This document shows, in pieces, positions 1 to 5,229 of a stretch of DNA of 7,862 nt. A model generated the notes under the pieces. It worked only from the letters and a program-made list of their open reading frames with translations, had not been told where the DNA came from and searched no databases. Source of the stretch: an uncultured Emergencia sp. (GTDB lineage: Bacteria > Bacillota > Clostridia > Peptostreptococcales > Anaerovoracaceae); the NCBI GenBank assembly GCA_937997955.1, contig CALLDR010000196.1, forward strand, positions 1 through 7,862. Reading direction: 5' to 3'. A program made the translations under genes and the position numbers. Positions within the stretch are counted from its first letter, which is position 1. Each line of letters begins with the position of its first letter.

Positions 1-233
1 TGACAAAAAGTGGCGCAAGTCGCCAATGACCGCGAAGCTCCGCGAAAAAAGTGGTCGGAAGGTTTCATGCGCAGGCCCTGGTCTGCGGCTCAGGGCCTAC
101 GGCAGAACCCTCGCATAGGCTACGGCGGCATCTCGCGGAGAGATTCGTATCAAAATCGGCTTTTGCGGCGCAAAGCACGTGATTTTCAAAAATTCCCTCC
201 GCGCCTGCAGAAAAACAGATATTTCCTCCTCCA
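1..233. other. G+C-rich, hairpin-dense stretch without a convincing gene
   Basis: No reading frame here has both a ribosome binding site and a recognisable protein, but short perfect inverted repeats are packed closely. They are TGGCG/CGCCA around base 17, an 8-bp stem at 73-80/91-98 (AGGCCCTG with CAGGGCCT, 10-base loop), ATCTC/GAGAT at 130-134/140-144, and TTTGC/GCAAA at 162-166/170-174. Read on the minus strand, the last hairpin (bases 25-10) is followed by CTTTTTG, so it could be a weak terminator. The stretch is clearly richer in G+C than the genes to its right. It could be a structured RNA, an interspersed repeat, or decayed coding sequence; the sequence alone does not decide. Confidence 0.35.
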
Positions 234-234
234 T

Positions 235-270
235 AAAAAAATCACTAAAAACTACAATAATTTTCAGTGA
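235..270 (-). terminator. Rho-independent terminator closing the minus-strand block
   Basis: On the minus strand a stem (TCACTGAAAA pairing with TTTTTAGTGA, one G-U pair, 9-base loop) is followed directly by seven T residues. It starts 88 bases past the DUF1697 stop codon, which is a suitable place to end the minus-strand transcription unit. The stem is A+T-rich but the U tract is long. Confidence 0.7.
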
Positions 271-358
271 CTTTCTCATGGTTTTGTTGGATTTTCGCAT
301 TTCATTTTCACAGCTTTGAGTTTGCTATTTGCCTGACAAACTGGTATTTGAAAAACAA

Positions 359-898
359 TTACATACCAACTATTTTTCTAACTGTATTCGCCGTCCTTAT
401 CGTCAATTTATTGCTGATATTTGCACTTGCTGTTTTAGACCACCAGTTTGTTTTTTGGTAATCTTTCCGATTAAAAGACCAGAATACCGTTTCTTTGTAT
501 TCCTCTATCTTTTCTAATCCCTCTTTAGGCTCTCCAATTTCGTTATATACATCTTTGAATGTAGCGGGCGGCATGATAAAGATTAGATTGTCATAAATCT
601 CCTTGCTTTCATCTCCCCACCAATCGGGCGCATGATATAAAATGTCCTCAAGTTCTTCCTTTGATATGACAAAGACAGGAATATCTAAACGAAACTGATT
701 TTTAATCATTTCCTCAATTCGGCTTGTAGTCTTGATTGTATCGGCTTCATCACTTGAAAAAATCACATTACCGCTATTCAAATAGGTTTTAACTTTTGTA
801 TAATTCAGGTTTTCAAAACCTTGCTTTAATTCTGCCATTGACACTTTGTTTTTGCCGCTTATATTGATACCTCGCAATAAGGCAATATATCTTTTCAT
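359..898 (-). CDS. DUF1697 family protein
   Basis: This 179-residue protein is full length for the DUF1697 family of small cytoplasmic proteins of unknown biochemical role. Family hallmarks are visible. The N-terminus reads YIALLRGINISGKNKV (residues 4-19), followed by TYLNSGNVIF at 38-47. A basic C-terminal segment, KTNWWSKTASANISNKLTIRT (149-169), matches the family's conserved 'TiRnwnTv' end. The ATG at 898 is preferred over the GTG at 910, because the GTG lies inside the GGGGAGGTGG ribosome binding site that serves the ATG. It is the last gene of the minus-strand series. The 76-base gap from the upstream gene contains a 7-bp hairpin (945-951/957-963) with no U tract, so read-through is likely. 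Bases 920-928 carry the TTCCGATTT box shared with other gene starts of the block. The family assignment is firm; the function is unknown. Confidence 0.88.
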   Translation of the reverse strand: MKRYIALLRGINISGKNKVSMAELKQGFENLNYTKVKTYLNSGNVIFSSDEADTIKTTSRIEEMIKNQFRLDIPVFVISKEELEDILYHAPDWWGDESKEIYDNLIFIMPPATFKDVYNEIGEPKEGLEKIEEYKETVFWSFNRKDYQKTNWWSKTASANISNKLTIRTANTVRKIVGM

Positions 899-974
899 AT
901 TCTTAACCACCTCCCCAACTTCCGATTTTTCCTATTCCACAAGCGGAAATTTATTGAATTTCCTACAGTCGGTT

Positions 975-1436
975 TTACTCTAAATCCCACATTTCTTTCG
1001 CTTTGCAGAGCAAAGCATCTATGTTTTCCTGATGTCGGGCAACTACTTCTCTATCTTCTGGATAAATGGCGCTGCCGTCCGTGTTGATGTATATTTGATA
1101 TTCTTCTCCTTCTTCGAGGAACACGCCGCATTCATATCCTCCAAAGAGCTTAGGCCAGATGATTAGACTGTCGGTGAACATATTATCATCTGTCGCGGGG
1201 CAGCCTACGCTCAAATTACCTGTAGTCGTCAGATAATCAGGATATTTTACGCTGTAGTCATAGCCGTCCTCATCAGTTTGTATATATCGGGGTACAATCC
1301 AAGTGGCAAAATAATTTTCTTCCATTCCTGTGTTGTAGGACCCATATTTCACCTCCCGCCAAACATACCAGGATATATTTATTAGAATAAACAGTGCCAA
1401 TAAGCAGAGTACAGCTCTTAAAATTATCTTTTTCAT
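975..1436 (-). CDS. Small membrane-anchored or secreted protein of unknown function
   Basis: The 153-residue product begins MKKIILRAV followed by a hydrophobic stretch (about residues 7-25). It is then entirely soluble and acidic, with many Tyr, Asp and Glu residues. This suggests a signal anchor or uncleaved signal peptide with an outward-facing domain. No lipobox is apparent, since Cys11 lies inside the hydrophobic core. Cysteines at 79, 103 and 144 could allow a disulfide. I recognise no domain. The ATG at 1436 is chosen because AAAGGA stands 8 bases upstream and the lysine-rich start precedes the membrane segment; the longer frame to 1520 would read back through the methyltransferase fragment. 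The gene starts only 22 bases after the truncated methyltransferase remnant, so its original upstream region appears to have been replaced or fused at that junction. Its present promoter is unclear. Confidence 0.7.
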   Translation of the reverse strand: MKKIILRAVLCLLALFILINISWYVWREVKYGSYNTGMEENYFATWIVPRYIQTDEDGYDYSVKYPDYLTTTGNLSVGCPATDDNMFTDSLIIWPKLFGGYECGVFLEEGEEYQIYINTDGSAIYPEDREVVARHQENIDALLCKAKEMWDLE

Positions 1437-1458
1437 AATTGATTCCTTTGTTCCCTTA

Positions 1459-1665
1459 AATCCCGTATACTTTCTGATATTTGTTCTTATCAATATGTTC
1501 CAAACCGTTGCCACCGGCAATTCCCAAAACCATAACAGAACTTACTGGATAGGCATTAAATTGTTCTTTCATCATTTGATTCATGTTCTGTAATTGCATA
1601 ACAGAATCTAATTTCATATGATTCTCATAATCAGACAATGATATTTCTTCCCACGGATTAGCCGC
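1459..1665 (-). pseudogene. 5' fragment of the class I methyltransferase gene (duplicate of 2741-2947)
   Basis: This segment matches the first 69 codons of the intact methyltransferase at 2330-2947, including an uninterrupted identical run of 189 bases (1475-1663). It cannot make the enzyme. The start codon position reads GCG instead of ATG (two substitutions at 1664-1665). The frame ends in TAA right after Ile69, just before the Asp of the GIDIN segment that would bind the SAM ribose. The AAGGAGG ribosome binding site is still intact upstream. With so few substitutions, the duplication looks recent. The A+T-rich 1692-1800 gap between it and the acetyltransferase has no convincing promoter that I can define. 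It holds a 12-base copy (1705-1716) of the acetyltransferase ribosome-binding region TTTGTGGGAAGG, hinting at further rearrangement. Confidence 0.92.
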
Positions 1666-1691
1666 AATACTGCCTCCTTACATTCCGATTT
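1459..1691 (-). repeat. Direct repeat R1, downstream copy (methyltransferase leader and gene start)
   Basis: Bases 1459-1691 align without gaps to 2741-2973 at a constant offset of 1282. I count five mismatches in 233 positions: 1465, 1474, 1664, 1665 and 1672. Homology runs from codon 69 through the ribosome binding site and stops at the TTCCGATTT box, beyond which the upstream sequences differ. Confidence 0.95.
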
Positions 1692-1800
1692 GTTTCTGTG
1701 TCCTCCTTCCCACAAAATGACGATTACAATATTAAGATAAGAATATTTTATCATATTAAGCAAATTATTTTATACAGATGGTAGTTCTTAGCCATTTCTT

Positions 1801-2304
1801 TTATTTTTTGATTCGTATATAATATCGGGATTCATCTTCGTGGTCTATATGTCCACCATTATGCATCATTACTTTTAATGATGCGGGATTGTCTTTGTTT
1901 ACCCGTAAAAAAATCTCCTCTTCTGGAATAATATCTTTTGCTATCTTCAATGTTTGTTTAAGACCCTCTGTTCCATAGCCTTTTCCTCTAAATTCCTTTT
2001 TTATAAAGTAGCCTATATGCCCTGCACCGATTCTTAGGGATTCACATAGATAGTGTCTGATACGAAATTGACCTACGATTTCATGATCATTCCACAAAAA
2101 CAAAAATGATTCCGGAACATACCCTTCTGGTAAATCTTCCCCTTTTGCATAGGCAATCATTTGCCTGATTGCTTTTTCTTCAAACTCTTCACGCGAAATA
2201 CCATGCCATTCGTTCGTCAGTCCATTTTCATCAATAGGCATATCTCGCACAAATAGATATTCTTTTTCTATATCTTCATAGTTTATTTCTTTCAAATATA
2301 GCAT
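1801..2304 (-). CDS. GNAT family N-acetyltransferase
   Basis: The 167-residue product has the layout of a single-domain GNAT enzyme of the RimJ/RimL-like group, transferring acetyl from acetyl-CoA to an amine. The acetyl-CoA pyrophosphate loop is RGKGYG at residues 106-111, in the context HIGYFIKKEFRGKGYGTEGL. It is followed by the typical LRVNKDNPASLKVMMHNGG segment (133-151). The acceptor substrate cannot be inferred. The ATG at 2304 is chosen over the GTG at 2319, since GGGAAGG lies 6 bases before the ATG and the GTG codon falls within that ribosome-binding region. It begins 25 bases after the methyltransferase stop, so the two are probably co-transcribed from the promoter at 2995-3023. 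Confidence 0.9.
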   Translation of the reverse strand: MLYLKEINYEDIEKEYLFVRDMPIDENGLTNEWHGISREEFEEKAIRQMIAYAKGEDLPEGYVPESFLFLWNDHEIVGQFRIRHYLCESLRIGAGHIGYFIKKEFRGKGYGTEGLKQTLKIAKDIIPEEEIFLRVNKDNPASLKVMMHNGGHIDHEDESRYYIRIKK

Positions 2305-2329
2305 AATACGCCTTCCCACAAATTGTAAG

Positions 2330-2947
2330 TTAACAGCTAAAGTCTAATTGAACCAATTTCTTTCCATTCGGCAATAGATTTTCTGTCTGCGCTATTAAAT
2401 TATACCCAATATCTTTCATGGCCAGAATCAGTGAATTTTCTTCCATTTGGTGATGGACTTCATCAAGGTTATCAAATGCATGAATATATGGCGAATCAGA
2501 TACCCAGCTGTCATCTATGTTTATCTGAATAATACATGAAACGTATTTGGGGCAAACGTGCTCAACTGCCTTTTGAAAACAATCATATCCAATATACTCA
2601 ATTAACAAATTAGCAATCAATAATTCAGCGCTTGGAAGTTTATTTGTTTCGTCAATCAAATCTACTTGTATACATTCCAGTATTTCTGAAATATCCGAAT
2701 ACCTTTCTTCTACCGCTTTTAAATACTCTGTGTTAATATCAATCCCATATACTTTTTGATATTTGTTCTTATCAATATGTTCCAAACCGTTGCCACCGGC
2801 AATTCCCAAAACCATAACAGAACTTACTGGATAGGCATTAAATTGTTCTTTCATCATTTGATTCATGTTCTGTAATTGCATAACAGAATCTAATTTCATA
2901 TGATTCTCATAATCAGACAATGATATTTCTTCCCACGGATTAGCCAT
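2330..2947 (-). CDS. Class I SAM-dependent methyltransferase
   Basis: The 205-residue protein carries the Rossmann-type SAM site. Motif I is VLGIAGGNGLEH (46-57), followed by GIDIN (68-72) with the acidic residue Asp70 at the end of strand 2. QVDL follows at 94-97, and LLIANLLIEYIG (109-120) sits at the strand-4 position. The C-terminal part (about 140-205) has no motif I recognise, so the methyl acceptor is unknown. The ATG at 2947 has AAGGAGG 9 bases upstream. A sigma-A promoter at 2995-3023 lies just upstream, and the acetyltransferase follows after 25 bases, suggesting a two-gene operon. The first third of the gene is duplicated as a broken copy at 1459-1665. A small-molecule modification role is plausible, as such enzymes often pair with acetyltransferases, but this is inference. 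Confidence 0.87.
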   Translation of the reverse strand: MANPWEEISLSDYENHMKLDSVMQLQNMNQMMKEQFNAYPVSSVMVLGIAGGNGLEHIDKNKYQKVYGIDINTEYLKAVEERYSDISEILECIQVDLIDETNKLPSAELLIANLLIEYIGYDCFQKAVEHVCPKYVSCIIQINIDDSWVSDSPYIHAFDNLDEVHHQMEENSLILAMKDIGYNLIAQTENLLPNGKKLVQLDFSC

Positions 2948-2973
2948 AATACTTCCTCCTTACATTCCGATTT
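2741..2973 (-). repeat. Direct repeat R1, upstream copy (within the intact methyltransferase)
   Basis: Partner of 1459-1691. It covers codons 1-69 of the intact gene plus the ribosome binding site and the first bases of the leader. Its upstream end at 2973 overlaps the start of the promoter repeat (2964-3040) by ten bases. Confidence 0.95.
2964..2973 (-). other. ATTCCGATTT box at the junction of repeats R1 and R2
   Basis: On the minus strand this reads AAATCGGAAT. Repeat R1 ends here and repeat R2 begins here. Related copies stand 18-22 bases upstream of other starts: TTCCGATTT at 920-928 (DUF1697) and 1683-1691 (fragment), and TTCCGATCT at 3670-3678 (membrane protein). It may be a recombination breakpoint or simply a conserved leader piece. 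Confidence 0.5.
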
Positions 2974-2994
2974 ATCTCTCAGTTACTTTAGTTG

Positions 2995-3023
2995 AGTATA
3001 CCATGACTTCCAACGGTTTTCAA
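2995..3023 (-). promoter_or_regulatory. Sigma-A promoter of the methyltransferase-acetyltransferase unit
   Basis: On the minus strand the -35 box is TTGAAA (3023-3018) and the -10 box is TATACT (3000-2995), with an exact 17-base spacer. The methyltransferase start lies 47 bases past the -10 box. An almost identical promoter precedes the membrane-protein gene. Confidence 0.85.
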
Positions 3024-3040
3024 TATTGTCCCCTTTCCTT

Positions 3041-3649
3041 TTACAGAACAGCAGAACTGTCTTCTTGCAAATTCCTGGTTATTATTTTATGTACAAGTCT
3101 ATTTAGAGCAAAAAGAATCAAACCAAGCATATACGCAAAAGCATAAATAACAATTCCTGCGATTATTGTCCAAACAAAGGTAAGTTCTTCAGGATTAATA
3201 AAGCCATAAACAAATCTATCAGTAAACTGACATTGTATGCAGTCGAATACTAAGTACAGCATAATCATTATCGGCGCTGTCAAAACAAACCTGATTTTTC
3301 GTCCCTGTTCATTAACAAAAAGCATATAACAAACCACAAAGACCATTGGATTGATAACATGCATGAAGAAAAACGCACCGCTGAAATTGAATTGATACAT
3401 ACCAAAAAAACTCCCCATACAAACAAGAAATACTATAAGTATGCTTACTGTAATATTCAGATAAAAAAAGTTAAGATGCATTTTCTTATTTTTGATGTGA
3501 AGTATTCCGTCTGCAAGCAAAAGCAAGCCTCCAAGCGTATTTGATACACAGGTCAGTTCAACTAAATACTCTGGTTGCGGTATGTATCCAATTAAAACAA
3601 CTGCAATCATAAACAATCCTGTCACAATTTTAACTATGTGTTTTGTCAT
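3041..3649 (-). CDS. Six-span Pr6Pr-like integral membrane protein
   Basis: This 202-residue protein is mostly hydrophobic, with about six membrane spans: roughly 5-22, 31-50, 60-82, 90-112, 120-138 and 158-183. It ends in a short basic and polar tail. VSNTLGGLLLL (35-45) and FFFMHVINPMVFVVCYMLF (93-111) resemble the 'FTxxSN' and 'LHxxxP' features of Pr6Pr / FAR-17a-AIG1-like membrane proteins, so I place it there tentatively. The substrate and role are unknown. The ATG at 3649 follows a modest GGAAAGAG ribosome binding site. It has its own promoter (3699-3727), a near copy of the methyltransferase promoter. The gene with its ribosome binding site sits exactly between the two copies of direct repeat R2, as if it were an inserted or duplicated cassette. 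Other six-span families are possible. Confidence 0.7.
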   Translation of the reverse strand: MTKHIVKIVTGLFMIAVVLIGYIPQPEYLVELTCVSNTLGGLLLLADGILHIKNKKMHLNFFYLNITVSILIVFLVCMGSFFGMYQFNFSGAFFFMHVINPMVFVVCYMLFVNEQGRKIRFVLTAPIMIMLYLVFDCIQCQFTDRFVYGFINPEELTFVWTIIAGIVIYAFAYMLGLILFALNRLVHKIITRNLQEDSSAVL

Positions 3650-3668
3650 ATATTTTCGTCTCTTTCCA

Positions 3669-3744
3669 ATTCCGATCTATCTCTCAGTTTTTTAGTTGAG
3701 TATACCATGATTTCCAACGGTTTTCAATATTGTCCCCTTTCCTT
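3669..3744 (-). repeat. Direct repeat R2, copy B (promoter module of the membrane protein)
   Basis: This 76-bp partner of 2964-3040 begins at ATTCCGATCT and continues through the promoter to CCCCTTTCCTT. It differs from copy A by one deleted base in a T-rich run and a few substitutions. Beyond 3744 the sequences part. Confidence 0.93.
3699..3727 (-). promoter_or_regulatory. Sigma-A promoter of the membrane-protein gene
   Basis: Minus strand: -35 TTGAAA (3727-3722), 17-base spacer, -10 TATACT (3704-3699). It has the same boxes and spacing as the methyltransferase promoter, so both genes probably respond alike. Confidence 0.85.
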
Positions 3745-3805
3745 GTCACATGAAATCGCCTCGCCCTCCCCTCGTAAAACTGGTGGGAGCGGCGGACAGA
3801 AGCAC

Positions 3806-3844
3806 CAGGCGGAAATGACAGGCAGAAGCGACAGGCGGAAACAA
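3806..3844. repeat. Three-unit 13-bp tandem repeat
   Basis: Units CAGGCGGAAATGA (3806-3818), CAGGCAGAAGCGA (3819-3831) and CAGGCGGAAACAA (3832-3844) follow one another, with a more diverged unit just before (3793-3805). A CTGGTG/CACCAG inverted repeat (3780-3785/3803-3808) overlaps its left edge. The array lies in the 319-base gene-free gap 3650-3968, between the accessory block and the serC terminator. I see no gene in this gap. Confidence 0.7.
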
Positions 3845-3850
3845 TTATAC

Positions 3851-3883
3851 AAAAAACAGCAAGGCAGCTAAAACTGCCTTGCT
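3851..3883 (-). terminator. Rho-independent terminator of serC
   Basis: A perfect 10-bp stem, AGCAAGGCAG/CTGCCTTGCT, with a 6-base loop is followed on the minus strand by GTTTTTTG. It starts 85 bases after the serC stop codon. Confidence 0.88.
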
Positions 3884-3968
3884 TACCTTGCGAAAAAAGT
3901 CTTGCTTTTGGGGTCACATCGCGCATCGAATTGACAGCGGTGTTTCTTTGCCCCGCCGCCCCGTCAGC

Positions 3969-5060
3969 TTATTTATGCTCAGCCTCGAACTTTTTCATAA
4001 ACTCGATCAGCTTGTCAACGCCTTCCATCGGCATGGCGTTGTAGATGCTGGCTCTCATGCCGCCTACGGTTCTGTGTCCGTTCAGGTTGACCATGCCTTC
4101 GGCCTTGGCTTCCGCCACGAACTTCTTATCCAGATCGGCGTCGCCGGTTACGAACACCACGTTCATCAGAGAACGGTCTTCCTTGGCAACCGGACCCTTG
4201 AACAGGTCGCTGCTGTCGATGTAATCGTACAGCTTGTCGGCCTTTGCCACGTCCGCCTCGTGCATCGCTTTGATGCCGCCGTTTTCTTTGATCAGCTTGA
4301 ACACCTCGCCCGCGATGTAGATGGCAAAGCACGGAGGCGTATTGTACATGGAATCCTTGTCCGCGTGGATCTTGTAGTCCAGATAGGTCGGAACCTTCTC
4401 GTCCGCGAAGCCCAGCAGGTCTTCTCTGACGATGACGATGGTCACGCCGGCAGGCGCCACGTTCTTCTGCGCGCCGGCAAAGATCAGGCCGAACTTGGTA
4501 ACGTCGATCTCCTCGCTGAGGATACAGCTGGACATATCGGCTACCAACGGAATGTCGCCGGTGTCAGGCACCTCGTTGAAGTGGGTGCCATAGATGGTAT
4601 TGTTGTAGCAAACGTAGACATAGTCCGCATCTGGTCTGATATCTTCCTTTGTAAACTTCGGAATATATGTAAAGGTATCTTCCTCTGAGCTCGCGATCAC
4701 ACGGATATCGCCATATTTACAGGCTTCTTGATACGCTTTCTTCGCCCAGGACCCTGTTACTACGTAGTCAGCCTTTTTAGAGGCTCTGAGCAGGTTTAAC
4801 GGCACCATTGCAAATTGAAGAGTTCCTCCACCTTGTAAAAACATAACTTTGTAGTTGTCAGGGATATTCATGATTTCCCTTAAGTTAGCTTCTGCATCTT
4901 CGATGATTTTTCCAAACTCTTTTGAACGGTGACTCATTTCCATTACAGACTGGCCGCAGCCTTTATAGTCAGCCAGGTTTGCAGCTGCATCCTCGATGAC
5001 CGAAAGTGGCAGCATCGATGGACCAGCGGAAAAGTTAAATACTCGATTTGGTTTCGTCAT
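3969..5060 (-). CDS. serC: Phosphoserine aminotransferase SerC
   Basis: This 363-residue cytoplasmic PLP enzyme converts 3-phosphohydroxypyruvate and glutamate to 3-phosphoserine and 2-oxoglutarate, the second step of serine synthesis. Its length is typical of the family. Visible landmarks are the N-terminal VFNFSAGPSMLP (7-18), SVMEMSHRS (38-46), the phosphate-binding FLQGGGTLQF (74-83), Trp105, Asp175 in VADMSS, and the PLP lysine Lys199 in FAGAQKN. A substrate-binding NGHRTVGGMRAS segment lies near the C-terminus. The ATG at 5060 is preferred over the one at 5075, because GGAGG lies 8 bases before it and the upstream ATG overlaps that site. The gene is divergent from serA and shares its promoter region. 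Its 5' third is visibly richer in A+T than the rest. Confidence 0.97.
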   Translation of the reverse strand: MTKPNRVFNFSAGPSMLPLSVIEDAAANLADYKGCGQSVMEMSHRSKEFGKIIEDAEANLREIMNIPDNYKVMFLQGGGTLQFAMVPLNLLRASKKADYVVTGSWAKKAYQEACKYGDIRVIASSEEDTFTYIPKFTKEDIRPDADYVYVCYNNTIYGTHFNEVPDTGDIPLVADMSSCILSEEIDVTKFGLIFAGAQKNVAPAGVTIVIVREDLLGFADEKVPTYLDYKIHADKDSMYNTPPCFAIYIAGEVFKLIKENGGIKAMHEADVAKADKLYDYIDSSDLFKGPVAKEDRSLMNVVFVTGDADLDKKFVAEAKAEGMVNLNGHRTVGGMRASIYNAMPMEGVDKLIEFMKKFEAEHK

Positions 5061-5102
5061 TTCGTCGCCCTCCATTAGTTTTTGTTTAACAGCTAGTATT
5101 AT

Positions 5103-5128
5103 CGCACGGTTTTCCTTTTTTCCGTACG
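5103..5128 (-). promoter_or_regulatory. Hairpin in the serC leader
   Basis: On the minus strand CGTACGG pairs with CCGTGCG (one G-U pair) around a purine-rich loop. It lies near the predicted 5' end of the serC transcript and before the ribosome binding site. It might stabilise the RNA. It has no U tract and matches no riboswitch I know. Confidence 0.35.
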
Positions 5129-5134
5129 TTCCTA

Positions 5135-5163
5135 ATTATATCACTTTAATGCTTGAAAGTAAA
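5135..5163 (-). promoter_or_regulatory. Promoter of serC
   Basis: Minus strand: perfect -10 TATAAT (5140-5135), 17-base spacer, weaker -35 TTTACT (5163-5158). The predicted leader before serC is about 70 bases. Confidence 0.7.
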
Positions 5164-5181
5164 GCGGCAAAGTGATATAAT
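5153..5181 (+). promoter_or_regulatory. Promoter of serA
   Basis: -35 TTGAAA (5153-5158), 17-base spacer, perfect -10 TATAAT (5176-5181). The start codon follows 48 bases later, behind an ideal AAAGGAGGT site, leaving no room for a long riboswitch or T-box leader. Confidence 0.85.
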
Positions 5182-5229
5182 TGAGATTAAATCATAAAAT
5201 CTTTACTGATATCAAAGGAGGTACGCAAC

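Larger units (their letters stand above)
2964..3040 (-). repeat. Direct repeat R2, copy A (promoter module of the methyltransferase)
   Basis: This 77-bp segment recurs at 3669-3744 with a few substitutions and one single-base indel. It contains a whole sigma-A promoter and transcribed leader. Its distal end abuts the membrane-protein stop codon (3041-3043) with no base between. Confidence 0.93.
5134..5182. promoter_or_regulatory. Perfect 14-bp inverted repeat spanning both ser promoters, possible operator
   Basis: AATTATATCACTTT (5134-5147) is mirrored exactly by AAAGTGATATAATT (5169-5182) across a 21-base centre. The arms contain the two -10 boxes, and the symmetry axis at 5158 is where the two -35 boxes meet. 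A regulator binding each arm would control serC and serA together. Part of the symmetry is explained by the two -10 boxes, but the TCACTTT/AAAGTGA part is not. Confidence 0.7.

Noticed and set aside
10..300. Overlapping open frames on both strands in the G+C-rich left end
   Set aside because: No ribosome binding site suits either frame. Their products are arginine-rich or low in pattern and match no family I know. Open frames on both strands are expected in G+C-rich DNA.
945..963. Hairpin between the small anchored protein and DUF1697 as a terminator
   Set aside because: The 7-bp stem is A+T-rich and is not followed by a T run on either strand.
2964..3744. CRISPR or integron attC array suggested by repeats between small genes
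   Set aside because: There are only two copies of the repeat, separated by a gene. They are plainly promoters, with no regular spacers, no attC-type paired core sites and no integrase or Cas gene in view.
3638..3926. Small open frames on both strands across the gap between the membrane gene and serC
   Set aside because: They run through a promoter, a tandem repeat and a terminator, and have neither start signals nor recognisable products.
3879..4688. A 269-codon plus-strand frame opposite serC
   Set aside because: It lies antisense to a certain serC gene. Its His/Val/Asp-rich translation is typical of the complement of a well-coded gene, and it has no start signal.
5061..5229. T-box or serine riboswitch in the serA-serC gap
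   Set aside because: The leaders after the predicted start points are only about 40 and 70 bases. They show no specifier-like multi-stem structure or terminator.
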